A stretch of DNA of 64,000 bases from Brasenia schreberi (GCA_036023115.1 JAYKKT010000079.1:15897501-15961500); one strand, 5' to 3'; positions 31,922-43,700 are shown, counted from the stretch's first letter. The notes: generated by a model from the letters alone, not told the origin. Made by a program: numbers and translations.

Positions 31922-32365
31922 ATGAGAAATAATACTTTCTCGAATGTTTTGGGTATTGGGTCTTTCAGAATATTTGTGCAAGGCAAACCAATTATATTGA
32001 CTGATATGTTAATTGTGCCATCTATAAGACGCAATTTGGTCTCGGTCCCTGCCATGGTAAAGAAAGGTTTTGAGGTTAGGTTTATTCCTAACAAGGTGAC
32101 TATGAAAAAGCATGGGAGAATATTATTCTCTAGGGAATTTGATGTAGAACATGGACTATTTAAGCTTTTTTATAATGAAATTGGTACAACTTCTGCTTAT
32201 ATTGAGAGTGTCTTTATTGTTGATGTGAATATGTGGCATAAACGCCTACGACATATAAGTTGTAAAAAGTTGAGGAAATGATCCAACTTTGACTTATTGT
32301 CTAGATTTTAGGAAAATACTTTCAATAATTGTGAAGCTTGTATACAATGAAAAATGATAAGAAAA
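31922..32365 (+). pseudogene. Copia 2 pre-integrase region (truncated by LINE)
   Basis: This is the counterpart of 29722-29240 in element 1: Met-Arg-Asn-Asn-Thr-Phe-Ser-Asn-Val, Ile-Pro-Asn-Lys-Val-Thr-Met, Met-Trp-His-Lys-Arg and Cys-Glu-Ala-Cys. It ends shortly after that zinc-binding block where the LINE begins. Confidence 0.8.
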
Positions 32366-32699
32366 GGAAGAGGGTTGTGTTAGGCTTATGACAGTCAGCA
32401 TAAAACTTTGTCGGATTTTTATAACATGAATTATAAAAATTATGAGCATTGCTTTGGGACGTCCCCGCCTAGCAATGTGCTGCAGAACCCGAATGCAATA
32501 AGAAGTAAGCAAGGGCAACTACATTTTTGCCCGAATGTAGTGAATCAATTGTAGAGAGGGTTCCCACATCATGGACGGGTATGGGTAAAGAAGTTAGTCT
32601 CGCTATATTGCCGCCGAATATAGTGAAAAATTTTCAGAGAGGGTCTCCGCATTTTGATTATGAATGGATGTGGGGGATAAGGAAGCTAGTCCTAGATAA

Positions 32700-33376
32700 T
32701 AAGATTTGTATTGGTTCTTAGAATATTGAAACATTATCGGATAAGCTAATGGAGGTGGTAGATACTATGATTCGGAGAAAGATTCATATTCTATGTTTAC
32801 AAGAGACAAAATGGGTTGGAGAAAAAGCCAAGGAAATAGAGAATACAGGTTTTAAATGATGGTATTCAGGTAAAGAAAAGGCTCGAAATGGAGTTGGTAT
32901 TATCATAAATAAAGACTTAAAGGAGAGTGTAGTAGACATACAACGATATGGTGACCGAATCATGACATTGAAATTAGTGTTAGGAGCAAAGATTTTGAAT
33001 ATAGTTTGTGCTTACGCACCCCAAGTAGGACTAGAAGATAGTATGAAGATAATTTTTTGGGAAGAGTTAGATAAGGTGTTTCAAAAGATTCCACAAAGGG
33101 AGATGATTTGTTTAGGAGGAGATTTAAATGGACATATCGGTAAAGAGGCATTAGGATATCAAGAGATTCATGAAAACTTTGGTTTTGAGGATATAAACGA
33201 GGAAGGTAGGGAGATTTTAAATTTTGTTATGGCATTTGATCTCTTTATAGTCAATACAATCTTCAAAAAACGAGATGAACATTTAATTACTTATAAGAGT
33301 GGCTTGTCACAAACACAAATTGATTACTTTATTTGTAGAAAAAAGATAGAGCATGTTGTAAAGATTGTAAGGTAAT
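32700..33376 (+). pseudogene. RTE LINE endonuclease domain
   Basis: Leu-Cys-Leu-Gln-Glu-Thr-Lys (metal-binding Glu), Asn-Gly-Val-Gly-Ile-Ile, Tyr-Ala-Pro-Gln, Gly-Gly-Asp-Leu-Asn-Gly-His and Gln-Ile-Asp-Tyr-Phe are the successive motifs of the APE-like endonuclease. The frame has a TGA near 32858 and ends at 33375, where the family reads on through Asp-His to the linker. Confidence 0.85.
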
Positions 33377-33416
33377 TTCAGGAGAAAGCTTAGCCACCCA
33401 TCATCAACTTTTAGTT

Positions 33417-35340
33417 ATGGATTTACAAATTAAAAAATGGACAAAGAAGAAAAGAGTGCATCGAGCTATTTGGACTAAATGGTGGAACCTCAAAAGCGAG
33501 AAAGAAGATATATTTAAACAGAAAATCCTTCAAGGAGATGTTTGGAATTATGTTGGCACACCCTGTGATATGTGGAACAATATGGCTATACATATTAAGA
33601 AAGTGGTGAAAGATGTATTAGGAGTATCTAAGGGAGGTGTACCGGCACAAAAAGAATCTTGGTGGTGGAGTGAAGTAGTACAAAATAAAATTAAGGCAAA
33701 GAGGGAACGTTACAAATTACATTATGCTAAGAAAACTAGTGAAACTTTAAAAGCTTATAAGAAAGCAAAAAAGGAAGCGAAAAAGGCAGTTAATGAAGCA
33801 AAAGCTAAGATTTGTGAGGACTTATATAAAAACTCAACTCAAAAGAGGGTGAAAGAGATATTTTTAGGATAGCTAGGGCTAGAGATAAGAAAACTAAAGA
33901 TCTTAATTATGTTAGATGCATAAAAGATGATGATGAAAAAATTTTAGTGACAAATGATGATATAAGAAATAGATGAAAAAACTATTTTTATAATCTTTTT
34001 AATGAAAATAAAGATGTTAGTATTAGTTTAGAAGATTTAGCCAAGTCAAAAAAGTATATAAACCACAATTTCTACCGATGTATTCAAAAGAATAAAGTCA
34101 AAGAGGCTCTTAAACATATGAAGGGTGGTAAATCGGTAGGACCAGATAATATTCCTATAGAAGTTTGGAAAATAATAGGAGAAATAGGAATCACTTGGCT
34201 CACAAGACTATTTAATGAAATATGGAAAAGCCAAAAGATGCTTGAAGAATAGAGAGTAAGTACACTTATACCTATATATAAGAACAAGCGAGACATTCAA
34301 AATTGTGCGAATTATCGAGGTATCAAGTTAATGAGTCATACTATGAAATTATGGGAAAGAATTATCGAACGTAGGTTAAGACAAGTATCAAGTACAACAG
34401 AGAACCTATTTGGATTCATGCCAGACAGATCTACTATTGAAGTGATTCACCTTTTGAGACGTCTTATGGAACATTTTAGAGCAAAAAAGAAAGACCTTTA
34501 TATGATATTTATTGATCTAGAAAAAACTTATGACAGGGTACCGAGGGAGGTTCTTTGGAGAACTTTGGGAAAAAGAGGTATCCCTTTGACATATATTAAC
34601 CTTATAAGAGACATGTATGATGGTGCAAAAACATGTGTGAGGACTCATGAAGGAACGACAGACTTCTTTGAAGTTAATATTGGGTTACATCAAGGATCAA
34701 CTTTAAGTCCATACTTATTTATAATGGTGATGGATGAGTTAACAAAACATATTCAAGATGAAGTACCTTGGTGTATGTTATTTGCAGATGACATTGTATT
34801 AGTGGAGGAGTCTAAGGAAAAAGTTAATAGAAATTTGGAACTATGGAGAGAAACATTAGAAAGCAAAGGTCTCCAACTTAGTAGAACAAAGACAGAATAT
34901 ATGGAATGTAAGTTTGATCATTTGGTTACTTCAGAGGACATAAAAATTAAAATTGGCACACATTGCATTCCCCAAAAGGAAAGTTTTAAATACCTAGGGT
35001 CAATTTTTTAGAGTGATGGAAGAATTGATGGAGATGTTACACATAAAATTAATGCTGGTTGGTTAAAATGAAGAAGAGCATGAGGTATTCTTTGTGATAA
35101 GAAGATACCATTAAAATTAAAAGGATGCAACAATTTATGACAGAAATGTACAAAAGATGTTTATGACAGAAATGAAGATGTTGAGATGGATGAGTAGTCA
35201 TACAAGAAAAGACCGTATACATAATGAGGTTATTATAAACAAATTAGGAGTGGCACAAATAGAGGATAAAATGAGAGAACATCGTTTAAGATGGTTTGGA
35301 CATATAGAAAGAAGATCAAAAGAAGAACTTGTAAGAAGGT
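33417..35340 (+). pseudogene. RTE LINE linker and reverse transcriptase
   Basis: A Lys-rich linker (33417-33872) leads to the reverse transcriptase: Asn-Tyr-Arg-Gly-Ile-Lys (34308), [20 protein letters not shown] and Phe-Ala-Asp-Asp-Ile-Val (catalytic Asp pair intact), up to Lys-Tyr-Leu-Gly-Ser. Then come the C-terminal Met-Leu-Arg-Trp-Met and His-Arg-Leu-Arg-Trp-Phe blocks. Stops at about 33870, 34250, 35010 and later, plus an internal loss near 35130, inactivate it. Confidence 0.9.
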
Positions 35341-35539
35341 TAGAAAAACTAAATTTATAAAGTACTAAAAGAGGTAGAGGATGACCACAAAAGTGTTGAA
35401 AAGAAACAATAAAGAATGATCTAGCTTATTGGGAGTTAATTGCTAACATGGCTCACAATAGGGATATGTGGAAACAAAGAATCCATGTAGCCGGCCCCAT
35501 CTAGTATGAGAAAAGGCTTAGTTGTTGTTGTTATCTGAA

Positions 35540-37330
35540 AGGTTTAAAAGGATATCGGTTATCATAAGGACCACGAACTCATTGAAAGCAGAGATGTTGA
35601 ATTCTTAGAAGAGACTAAGAATGACATCTTAGAAAACAATGATGAATGAGTTAATGATTTGGTAGACTTAGACCAATCATCTTTTGATTCCATTAAAGAT
35701 CTTCCTGAAACTACCGATACCTTAAGTGGACATAAAAGGCTAAGAGTCACTTCATCCTACTTAAAGGATTGTCACTCTTATTTTGTAGAAGAAGAGTGTA
35801 ATTCAGTAGATTTAGATAAGTTGACTGAGAACTTAACTTATCAATAAGCCATGAACTCATCAGAAGCAACAAACTAGGGGAAAGCCATCGATGAGAAAAT
35901 TGAATCCATTGAGAAAAACCAAGTCTAAGAATTGACTAATTTGCCAAAAAGAATGAAAGTCAAAGGCTGTAAATGAGTTCTGAAAAAGAAATATAAGGTC
36001 GATGGTACAATCGACATGTTTAAAGCGAGGTTGGTTGCAAAAGGTTTTTCGTAAAAAGAGAGGATAAATTATGTTGAGACATATTTCCCAATTACAAAAT
36101 TTGCATCCATACGTATAATCCTAGCAATATCTGCATACTATGATTTAGATTTACATTAGTTAGATGTAAAGACAACTTTTCTAAATGGAGATTTAGAAGA
36201 AATCATATATATGCAGCAACTCGAAGGATTTGTGGTTGAAGGCGAAGAAGATAAAGTATATAGGTTGAAAAAATCCCTATATGGCCTAAAACAGTCACCT
36301 TGCCAATGGTATTTGACTTTTCAAAATGTCATTGTAGAACTTAGGTTTATGGCAAATAAACTTGATCACTGTAACAGTGGGAGCCACTTTGTCATCCTAT
36401 CATTATGTGTAGATGATATATTGTTGATTGGAAATGACAATGAGATGATTGTCAAAACCAAGTCATGGTTGAACTCAAAGCTCAAAATGAAGGATATGGG
36501 GGAAGCATCCTATATCCTGGGAATAAAGATCTCTCAAGATAGAGAATCTATACTCTTATGCCTAAGTCAAAAGAGATATATTGACTATATGAGATATATT
36601 GATTATATCCTCAAAAAGTTTAAAATTGGTGAATGCAAGTCTGTAGATACACCTGTTGTAAAAGGGGTCAACTTATGTAAGGCTGATTTTTTTGGTGAAT
36701 GAGACGATAAGCCTAATGTTCGTTATGCACAAGCTGTTGGTAGCTTGATGTATGCTATGTTGTGTATAAGACTTGATATCAGCTTTATTGTTGTCTTATA
36801 ATTAGATATCAAAGTAATCCTAGTTGGTAGCATTGGGTAGCTGTGAAAAGGATTTTAAGATATCTAAAAGAAACAAAAGACTTGAAATTGTGCTTTTAAG
36901 CAGATGAACTAAAAATGATAGGATACTTAAATGCTGACTTTGTAGGGAGCAAAGATGACAACAAATCAACCTCAAGATAAATATTCTTATTTGAAAGTGG
37001 TGTTGTTTATTGGGCATGTAAGAAATAGGATTGTGTAGCATTGCATACAAGAAGCTGAGTATGTAGCTTGCTGTATGGCTGCAATGAGTGTTATCTAGAT
37101 AAGTCGCTTCATACGAAATTTGAAATTGGAAATAACCGACGAGCAAGTTATCATTTACTGTGATAACAATGCAACAATTACTCTTATCAAGAGTGAAGCT
37201 AATTGCTAAAAAAGCAAGCATATAATGGTAAAATACCACTATGTTCATGATATGGTTATGAGAAAGGAAATATCCATCTCATACATGCCAAAAATGATTT
37301 GTTGGCAGACTCCTTGACTAAAGGCATAAC
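35540..37330 (+). pseudogene. Copia 2 linker, reverse transcriptase and RNase H
   Basis: The linker (Val-Asp-Leu-Asp-Gln-Ser-Ser at 35662) leads to Ala-Arg-Leu-Val-Ala-Lys-Gly-Phe (about 36020), Tyr-Gly-Leu-Lys-Gln-Ser (36280), Cys-Val-Asp-Asp-Ile-Leu (36407; Cys replaces the usual Tyr) and Met-Gly-Glu-Ala-Ser-Tyr-Ile-Leu-Gly-Ile. RNase H follows with Tyr-Cys-Asp-Asn-Asn-Ala (about 37155). A short in-frame duplication repeats Arg-Tyr-Ile-Asp-Tyr near 36575-36605. Stops are scattered through it. Confidence 0.85.
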
Positions 37331-37566
37331 AAAGGAACTTTTCTTGAGGTATGTTTGATTGTTGTGTAGGAAAATAACCATACAATGAATAAAAGTGTTG
37401 TATAGGTAAACAACCATACAACGGATAAATTGTTATGGAGGAAAATAACTACACAACAGGTATTAATTGTAATAGTAATCAGTAAATGACATTACTAGGT
37501 AAACCCTGGAAAGTGAGAGAAAAACCAGTATGTAGATACACTTGGCCCTAATGGTCAAGTGGGAGA

Positions 37567-37985
37567 TGTTACAGATAAGAATGGTCATTATCGGAAAACC
37601 TATCTAGTAACAGTTGGACTGATCATCTAGTCTGTTATCAGAGATAGGGGTTACATATAAGAGCCAGAATGTAACTGCCGGACGGTTACTAGATTTTACG
37701 ATAACCGTCCAGAAGAGAGAAACCCAACGTAAAAAGCCAGGAGACAGTGAGCAGGCACTGCTCTATAAATAGAGCAGTGCATAATACGAAAAAGAACAGA
37801 AAAAATATACAAATAAAAGATCTCCCTTGAAAAACCGTTGTGAAAAAACCTTGAAACACAACAACCTCCATTTTCGTTGTTGAAAAGAATCGAAAGACAT
37901 TTGATGCAGAGAAGCAAAGCTTTCTAGCAATCAAAAGCAACAACAAGAGTGCATCAGTTGACTCTGATTCATCAAATTGCACATG
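37567..37985 (+). repeat. 3' LTR of Copia element 2 (outer end approximate)
   Basis: Begins 'tgttacagataagaatgg' after the polypurine 'aagtgggaga', matching the junction of element 1 at 26674. It contains a TATA box within a perfect palindrome (37755-37780) and a 9-bp stem with a 17-nt loop around the region 37680-37710 ('ggacggtta'/'taaccgtcc'). The 3' end near 37985 is a guess because no 5' LTR is available for comparison. Confidence 0.7.
37755..37780. promoter_or_regulatory. LTR TATA box in a perfect palindrome
   Basis: 'gcactgctcta', then TAAA, then 'tagagcagtgc': 11-bp perfect inverted arms around the TATA core 'tataaata'. It is the likely core promoter of Copia 2. The corresponding site in element 1 (near 26475) has a TATA box without the symmetric arms. 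Confidence 0.6.
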
Positions 37986-38690
37986 GCCACCTCCACAAGC
38001 GCCAACCTTAAGAACATGAGACTAATCATTTTAGGGAACGCTACTGGGCCTTCCCTGCCTCCAAACAACTTGAGACATTATTTATTCTTGGATTGGAAGA
38101 GAAGGGGAATTTGTCTGAAGGTGGCAGCTGGGGATGTCTGGCAGGAGAGGATGGCACGTGACGGTATCTGGCACGACACAGGCACGAGGGAGGGAGATCA
38201 GTGGCGTGCAAACCATTCCCGCTACGCCTATAGTGTTAGAGATCCCTTGAGGGGTGTGCGGCTACGTTGTATGGATATGGGTATGGTGTCGAAACCCGAT
38301 ATCAGTATGGATACGGGTATGCAATTTAAAAAATATACGAATATGTCACTATTAAAAAACATAATTTTATATATATATATATATAAATACATATACATAA
38401 TTATATATTTTAAATACCTTACCCAAACATCCAAGCCTTCTAAACATTCTCTACCAAGACGGCTATTGTTGCACCACACAAAATAATCATAAAGCAAATG
38501 CCAAACTATTGAATTTCTAATATAATTTCTGTAAGGAAATAAATTGAGTCATATGCACAAACATTTTTAAACAACAATAACTGCAATAAGAACAACTAAA
38601 TATGTAAAAATTGACTCCTCACATGAAACTTCATTGTCTAACCTTTTTTCAGGTTTGGGCATAGTTGCAAAGGCTAGGCAATAGAGATTG
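37986..38690. other. hAT-flanking stretch; GGTATGGATACGGG-type repeats
   Basis: Segment 38265-38320 contains repeated 'ggatatgggtatgg', 'gatatcagtatgg' and 'gatacgggtatg' words, as found in subterminal regions of plant hAT elements. It lies downstream of the DUF659-type transposase at 39561-41768. No host gene is seen; the 169-codon plus-strand frame crosses this repeat and is not called. Confidence 0.45.
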
Positions 38691-39450
38691 ACATTTAAAA
38701 CAAAAGCTAGGCAAGCTCAGCACCGAATGCAGAATATCAAACAGAATGTAGTAGTAGACTACCAAATTGAATGCATTTCCTTCACTATCATATGGAATTA
38801 ATGCATACTACCAAACTAAATGTGAATCAAATTGAATGCATTTCCTTTACTAATGCTAGGCAAGCTCAGCATCGAATGCAGAATACCAAACTGAATGCAG
38901 TCTACCAAATAAATGTAATAACAAAAACTTTCCTAACTTAAATAGATGAAATGTAGTAGCAGACTGCAAAATTTAAGTGCAGGCAATCTCAGCACTGAAT
39001 GAAGAATACCAAACTAAATGCATTTCCTTCACTATTAGCACAACCAAACTGAAACATTTCAAAGAAATCAAACATTATATGTGAATTTCTTTCAAAAACA
39101 GACCATATTGGGCCCAGACCATATACTGCATGACAAATGCTAGGCATATTCTAGAAACAGTAAAGCTATTGAGTCCCTTAGTTAATTCTAAGACCTCAAA
39201 GAAGAATGATAGATGAAATGTAGTAGCAGACTTCAAAATTTAAGTACAGGCAAGCTCATCAACGAATGCAGAATACCAAACTGAATGCATTTCCTTCACT
39301 ATCAGCATAGAGTCCATGATACCAAACTGAAACATTTCAAAGAAATCAAACATTATATGTGAATGCAGAAAAGAAAACAATCCATCAAAATTCAAAATAC
39401 ATTAAAAGAGTTACGAAAAAGAATACCACACTGAATGCAGAAAAGAATAC
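38690..39450. repeat. Imperfect direct repeats, about 270-bp spacing
   Basis: 'gatgaaatgtagtagcagac' recurs at 38945 and 39212. 'gaaacatttcaaagaaatca' recurs at 39051 and 39329. 'ggcaagctcagca(c/t)cgaatgcag' variants occur near 38709, 38860, 38982 and 39250. The repeats form the downstream subterminal region of the minus-strand hAT element. Confidence 0.75.
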
Positions 39451-39560
39451 CCAAATATCAAAAGTAGTACCTAGTAATCATATGATGGATAATGTAATAC
39501 ATATGATATTTCATATCAAAATTTATATTCTAAACACAATATCTTTGAATACGTTAAGTT

Positions 39561-41768
39561 TCAAACTCCAATAGTCTCGATCTCAGTATTTCCTTTACTA
39601 CCATTTGTAAAAATGATTGCTTCTATATTTAGTTCATCAAAAGACAATTATGTAACTTCAAGAATTCCTGCTCTCTTAAATGGATTTCAATCATCTTCAC
39701 CAACATCCCACATTTTTGTCTCATCTTTTACGTAATCCTTACTCTTTCTTAAAAGAAGACGAAGGTTTATATGAACAAAAACCAAATCTTTATTTCTTTG
39801 AGGATTCAACTTATTTCTTGTATAAGAATGAATAAAGGAATATATACTCTAATTTCTTTCGCAACATGAAAATGAGCATGGTTATGAAAGAAGCTTTAAA
39901 GCAATCGTTTGAAGCTTGAGAATTAATGATCCATTAATAACCCACTATTCTTTTGGAGATAAACTACATCTATTTTTTAAGCAATCGAATTGTCCAAGTT
40001 CTTCATTGCTTGAGAATTTGACAAATTCTTTTGTCACTTCTAGCCTTTCTTTTGGATCTTGAAAGAACCTTCTCAGACATTTATTCCTTACTTTATAAAT
40101 TTCATTATCTTTGTATGGGAGAATTCTATTAGGAACTTCTTTAATACATTGACTTGTATAATACCTAGAAGATAGAAAACAAAAATATCAAGTATCAATA
40201 TAATAATCAAACAAAAAGAAAGTTATTTAAATCGTAAAACTTAAAAGAGTTTATCTCAGATTTAGACAATAAGCCAAACAATGAAGTGGTGTGTAACTTT
40301 TTGGTCCATCTATCAATGAGAATATCATACACTACTTTATAGAAGGTGAAATATTTATTCAACTCTTTACTTCATGTTGATAAATACTTAGAGTCCCATT
40401 TTTCATAAACCAAATGAATGAATGACTTATCAATATTACATAGTCGAAGCATATCATAAATAGGCTTTGTAAGTTTTAAAATATAATCAATCTTATCCCA
40501 CCAAATATCATTCAAAATCATATCTTTTACAACTGTAACCTTTGGAACATCATCATCTCTATAATAAGATCATTGGTCAGTGATAACCATTCTTTAAAGA
40601 TCATGCTTGATGGTTTTTATTCTTTTTAATATAATAATTATCAAAGCAAATCTTGTTTCATCGATAACAAGTAACTTTAGATGCACAAATTGGTTATACA
40701 TTGTAGAATTATTCATGATAAAGTTTTTAATATCAATAGCATCATCAACAATATTTGTTATCCAATAACACTCGTTATAAGGAACTTCATTATTTATAGA
40801 GTTCTTAGGCTGACAAATATTTTTCAAAGTAAGGTTTAATGTATGTACTACACATGGTGTCCAAAAAATATTAGGATAAACTGATTCAATAATCATCTTA
40901 GCTGCTCTACAAATAGGTGCATTATCTGTTATAACTTGCACAATATTTTGAAATCAAATCTCATTAATAACTTTTATAATTTCATCCGCAATAAAGTTCT
41001 TATCTTTCACCTCACCACAACAATCAATAGACCTTAAAAACATAGACCCTGTATTTAAAATAGCCATAAAGTTAATCAAAGGTATTCTTTGTATATCAGT
41101 TCATCCATCTGTAACTATGTTTATTCCCTTTTCTGGCTATCTTTGATAGGTTGAAGCAATCTCATTAAATGAGTTTTCTCTTTCTTCAATAGTATAATCT
41201 TAATAACATTATAACTAGGTGGAGTAAAATTTGAAATTGAGGTGTTAGAAGCATATTTGAATGCACTAACATAGTAAGGGTTTCTAGCTACATTAAAAGG
41301 CAAACCTACATAGTAAAATAATCTTGCTATTTCACATGTCAAGTGATCCATTGCTTCATTGTTAAATATTTTTAACAATTGACTTTCACCTATTTTTTTC
41401 TCTTACTTCCATCAAACGATTCAAATATAGGTGGATTCAAACTTGTAGTTCCAGTAGATAAGAAAGCTTATAATTGTCCAACTTTTTTATGTGCTTCTCT
41501 TCAAATTTGTCTTATCTTTGAAAGATATTGATTAGTAACAGCAGAACAAACAACTATATCATTTCCTTTTTCCTTTAACACTTCACTCTAAAATAAGAAC
41601 TTTAGTAACTTAAACTACAATAGTTATACCGCCAACTTTCATTTCCACCTCCTGTCTTTTTATCTTATAACAAGGATACATATACCAAAGTAGGCAACCT
41701 TTTTTTAGTCTTCCAAATGCAAATTTACTAGTGATATAAGTAGACGAAGTACTACCATTAGCAGACAT
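39561..41768 (-). pseudogene. hAT-family transposase, DUF659 type (broken)
   Basis: The minus strand starts Met-Ser-Ala-Asn-Gly at 41768. The DUF659 core follows at 41378-40594, with Leu-Pro-Phe-Asn-Val-Ala-Arg-Asn-Pro-Tyr-Tyr, Ile-Thr-Asp-Asn-Ala (catalytic Asp) and Cys-Val-Val-His-Thr-Leu-Asn-Leu-Thr-Leu-Lys. The C-terminal hAT dimerisation region lies at 40000-39700 (Leu-Gln-Thr-Ile-Ala, Cys-Cys-Glu-Arg-Asn and Leu-Val-Phe-Val-His-Ile-Asn-Leu-Arg-Leu). The frame ends at TGA 39563. Several stops separate the blocks. The N-terminal BED-type zinc finger is hard to recognise. Order and length fit a nearly full-length plant hAT transposase. Confidence 0.8.
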
Positions 41769-42590
41769 ATTAGATATCTGAAAATAAACAATATTTAACT
41801 ATCAATAAACAAAATTAGATTCACAAGCATTAAGCAAAAATATTGCATGATTTCTAACTAAAACTTTTCACCATAAATATGTATTTCCAGTGGAGCATGT
41901 ACATCATGATATTGATCTCCATAACAAAGATTTCCAATGATGCATTACAGACTTCACTGATCTCTCTCTCTATATATATGTGTGTAAAATTATGTTTGCC
42001 TGTTTTTATCATATGCCTCTGTTGTGGGTTTATATGATGCTTTTTGTATGCTCTTATGGTAATTTTTGTTTTCTATTGCTTTCAAAAGAACTTGTTATGG
42101 TCAAAGTTCATTTGTTTCTTCTCCTTTATTTGTATTGTTGTTTAAGAAGTTTAGCTTTTTATCCATTTTCCTCACGGATGACTATGGTGGTTGTTGTGGC
42201 CTTGTTTGTCGATACAAGCAAGTGATGGCCATTGACCTAGGATTATGGTAGTCCAATGTTTATGATGCTTAGAATGGTGATTGCTTTGTCTATTACTGGA
42301 GCATTAAATATCATTCTATCTCCACTATATATACATGAAATGTGCTGCTATTTGTATAATCATCAAAATGAAGATGCATATTGGGGCTTGCATATTGAGG
42401 GTCACAGTATTATGTTCAATCAAACAGAGAGGGAGAGGAGAGATGATGTCACGCTGGAAATGGGATAGAGCTGAGAGATAGATGTTTGAGAATGGTCGTA
42501 TCATAGATAAAGATGTCACGCTGAGAATGAGGTAGAGCAAAGAGATCGACTGAGAATAGGATTAAAATTCATTTTTAATGTATTTTTTCG
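41769..42590. other. No gene recognised
   Basis: AT-rich stretch upstream of the hAT transposase. Near 42445-42545, 'gatgtcacgctg(g/a)(a/g)aat' is duplicated 60 bp apart. Reading frames here have no recognised family. Confidence 0.4.
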
Positions 42591-42591
42591 A

Positions 42592-42805
42592 TCAGGTATA
42601 TGTCGACCAGAATCCAATACGTACCTGGTACTTAACATACCCAAATTGGGTACACGTACCGGTACACACCTACACATCCCAATACATTGTATGTGGTATC
42701 AATACGTACCACATGTACCGATACACGTACCTATATCAAGTATGTACCAGGTACGAGTACATCAACCAAATTGATGTACCCTGCAACATAGGTGTGCGGT
42801 GTACT
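42592..42805. repeat. Cluster of GTACC/GGTAC motifs
   Basis: About ten 'gtacc' or 'ggtac' words occur within 210 bp, many in 'acgtacc' or 'ccggtacac' context with local inverted symmetry. It lies upstream of the hAT transposase (39561-41768, minus) and may be its second subterminal region, although no terminal inverted repeat or target duplication could be proved. Confidence 0.55.
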
Positions 42806-42993
42806 TGCGGTGTACTTAATAAATATGTTTATTTATTTTTGGATTAGCCTTTAACAGTAGAGAGAGGTTTTTTCTTTCATCATAGTCCTTAATCATGTCA
42901 ATAACATAGAAAGGTTGAACTCCCAGCTTGCCTGTTGGAAAGGACAATTCCTAAATCAAGCAGGTAAGATTTATTTGACAAAGTTATTTCTTA

Positions 42994-43700
42994 ATGCTTT
43001 ACTTATATATCAAGTGCAAACCACATGGTTGCGTGATGGTACATGTAAAGAGATTGGTAGAATCATTTATTCGATTGGAAGACTGTAACCATGAAGAACA
43101 ACAAGAAAGATTTGGAGTCAGAGATATTGCAAGGATGAACATTGCTTTAGTTGGGAAGCTTATAAGACAAAGGATAAGATGAAATTGTTAAATAAGAGTC
43201 ACTCACTCTCAGCAGAAGTGTTTTTTTTTTAAACATGATAATCCCAACAAGTATCCACGACCAAATTACTCGGCTACGGATCCCCATTAATACTTTAATG
43301 GATGATCACTGGATATAGAAAACTCCAAAACAACAGATCCAACACTAATACCTCAATGGACGATCATTGGATACGGAAACACTCCAAAACAGGAGAATAC
43401 TCAGTTAATATTGCTCACGCATAACTTAGCTTGGTTGAAACAACATGGCTCTTGTTGTGGTTATTCTCCAATGATGCCCTCCTTACAAATCAGCTTAGAT
43501 AAAAAAGAGGCATGAGCCGATCAACCAAATGGAATCGTTGTGAGAATGATGAAGATATAATTCATTTGTTGTGGGATTGCTCATACGTTAAACAAGTAAA
43601 GAACAAATTGCATGCTATTTACCCAACAAAGAAAAGTTTGGTTTGCAGCTCTTGATCTCTAATACGGGTTTCGAAGTGATCCTTCTTGAAGAATTAGATA
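42994..43700 (+). pseudogene. L1-type LINE C-terminal relic (RT thumb and zf-RVT)
   Basis: Phe-Gly-Val-Arg-Asp-Ile-Ala-Arg-Met-Asn-Ile-Ala-Leu-Val-Gly-Lys-Leu at 43110-43160 matches the block after the reverse transcriptase of plant L1 elements. About 400 bp further, Asp-Ile-Ile-His-Leu-Leu-Trp-Asp-Cys-Ser (43555-43585) matches the zf-RVT zinc-binding region. Frames shift between them. Unrelated to the RTE family. Confidence 0.6.

Larger units (their letters stand above)
32366..35535 (+). mobile_element. RTE-type LINE, nearly complete
   Basis: This contains a non-coding 5' module, apurinic endonuclease and reverse transcriptase, and ends 'aaggcttagttgttgttgtt', the TTG-repeat tail typical of plant RTE elements. 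It sits inside Copia element 2 on the same strand. Several stops and small deletions (for example near 35130, where 'tttatgacagaaatg' flanks a loss) make it non-autonomous. Fragments of the same family lie at 1335, 21228, 22392, 50590 and 60671. Confidence 0.9.
31036..37985 (+). mobile_element. Copia-type LTR retrotransposon 2, interrupted by an RTE LINE
   Basis: On the plus strand gag starts near 31041 and is followed by a zinc knuckle (Cys-Phe-Asn-Cys-Gly-Lys near 31675), protease active site Asp-Ser-Gly-Ala-Thr (about 31840), pre-integrase with Met-Trp-His-Lys-Arg (about 32230), then the RTE LINE 32366-35535, then linker, reverse transcriptase and RNase H (35540-37330) and a 3' LTR. Relative to element 1, about 590 bp of integrase core are missing at the LINE, and gag lacks roughly 100-120 bp after Arg-Val-Phe-Glu. 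Many stops; dead. Confidence 0.85.

Noticed and set aside
37977..38486. 169-codon plus-strand frame downstream of the Copia 3' LTR
   Set aside because: It crosses LTR edge, hAT-type subterminal words and a TA run; no family resemblance or conserved pattern.
38690..39450. CRISPR-like array because of spaced repeats
   Set aside because: Repeats are imperfect, irregularly spaced and in a plant transposon; no array geometry.
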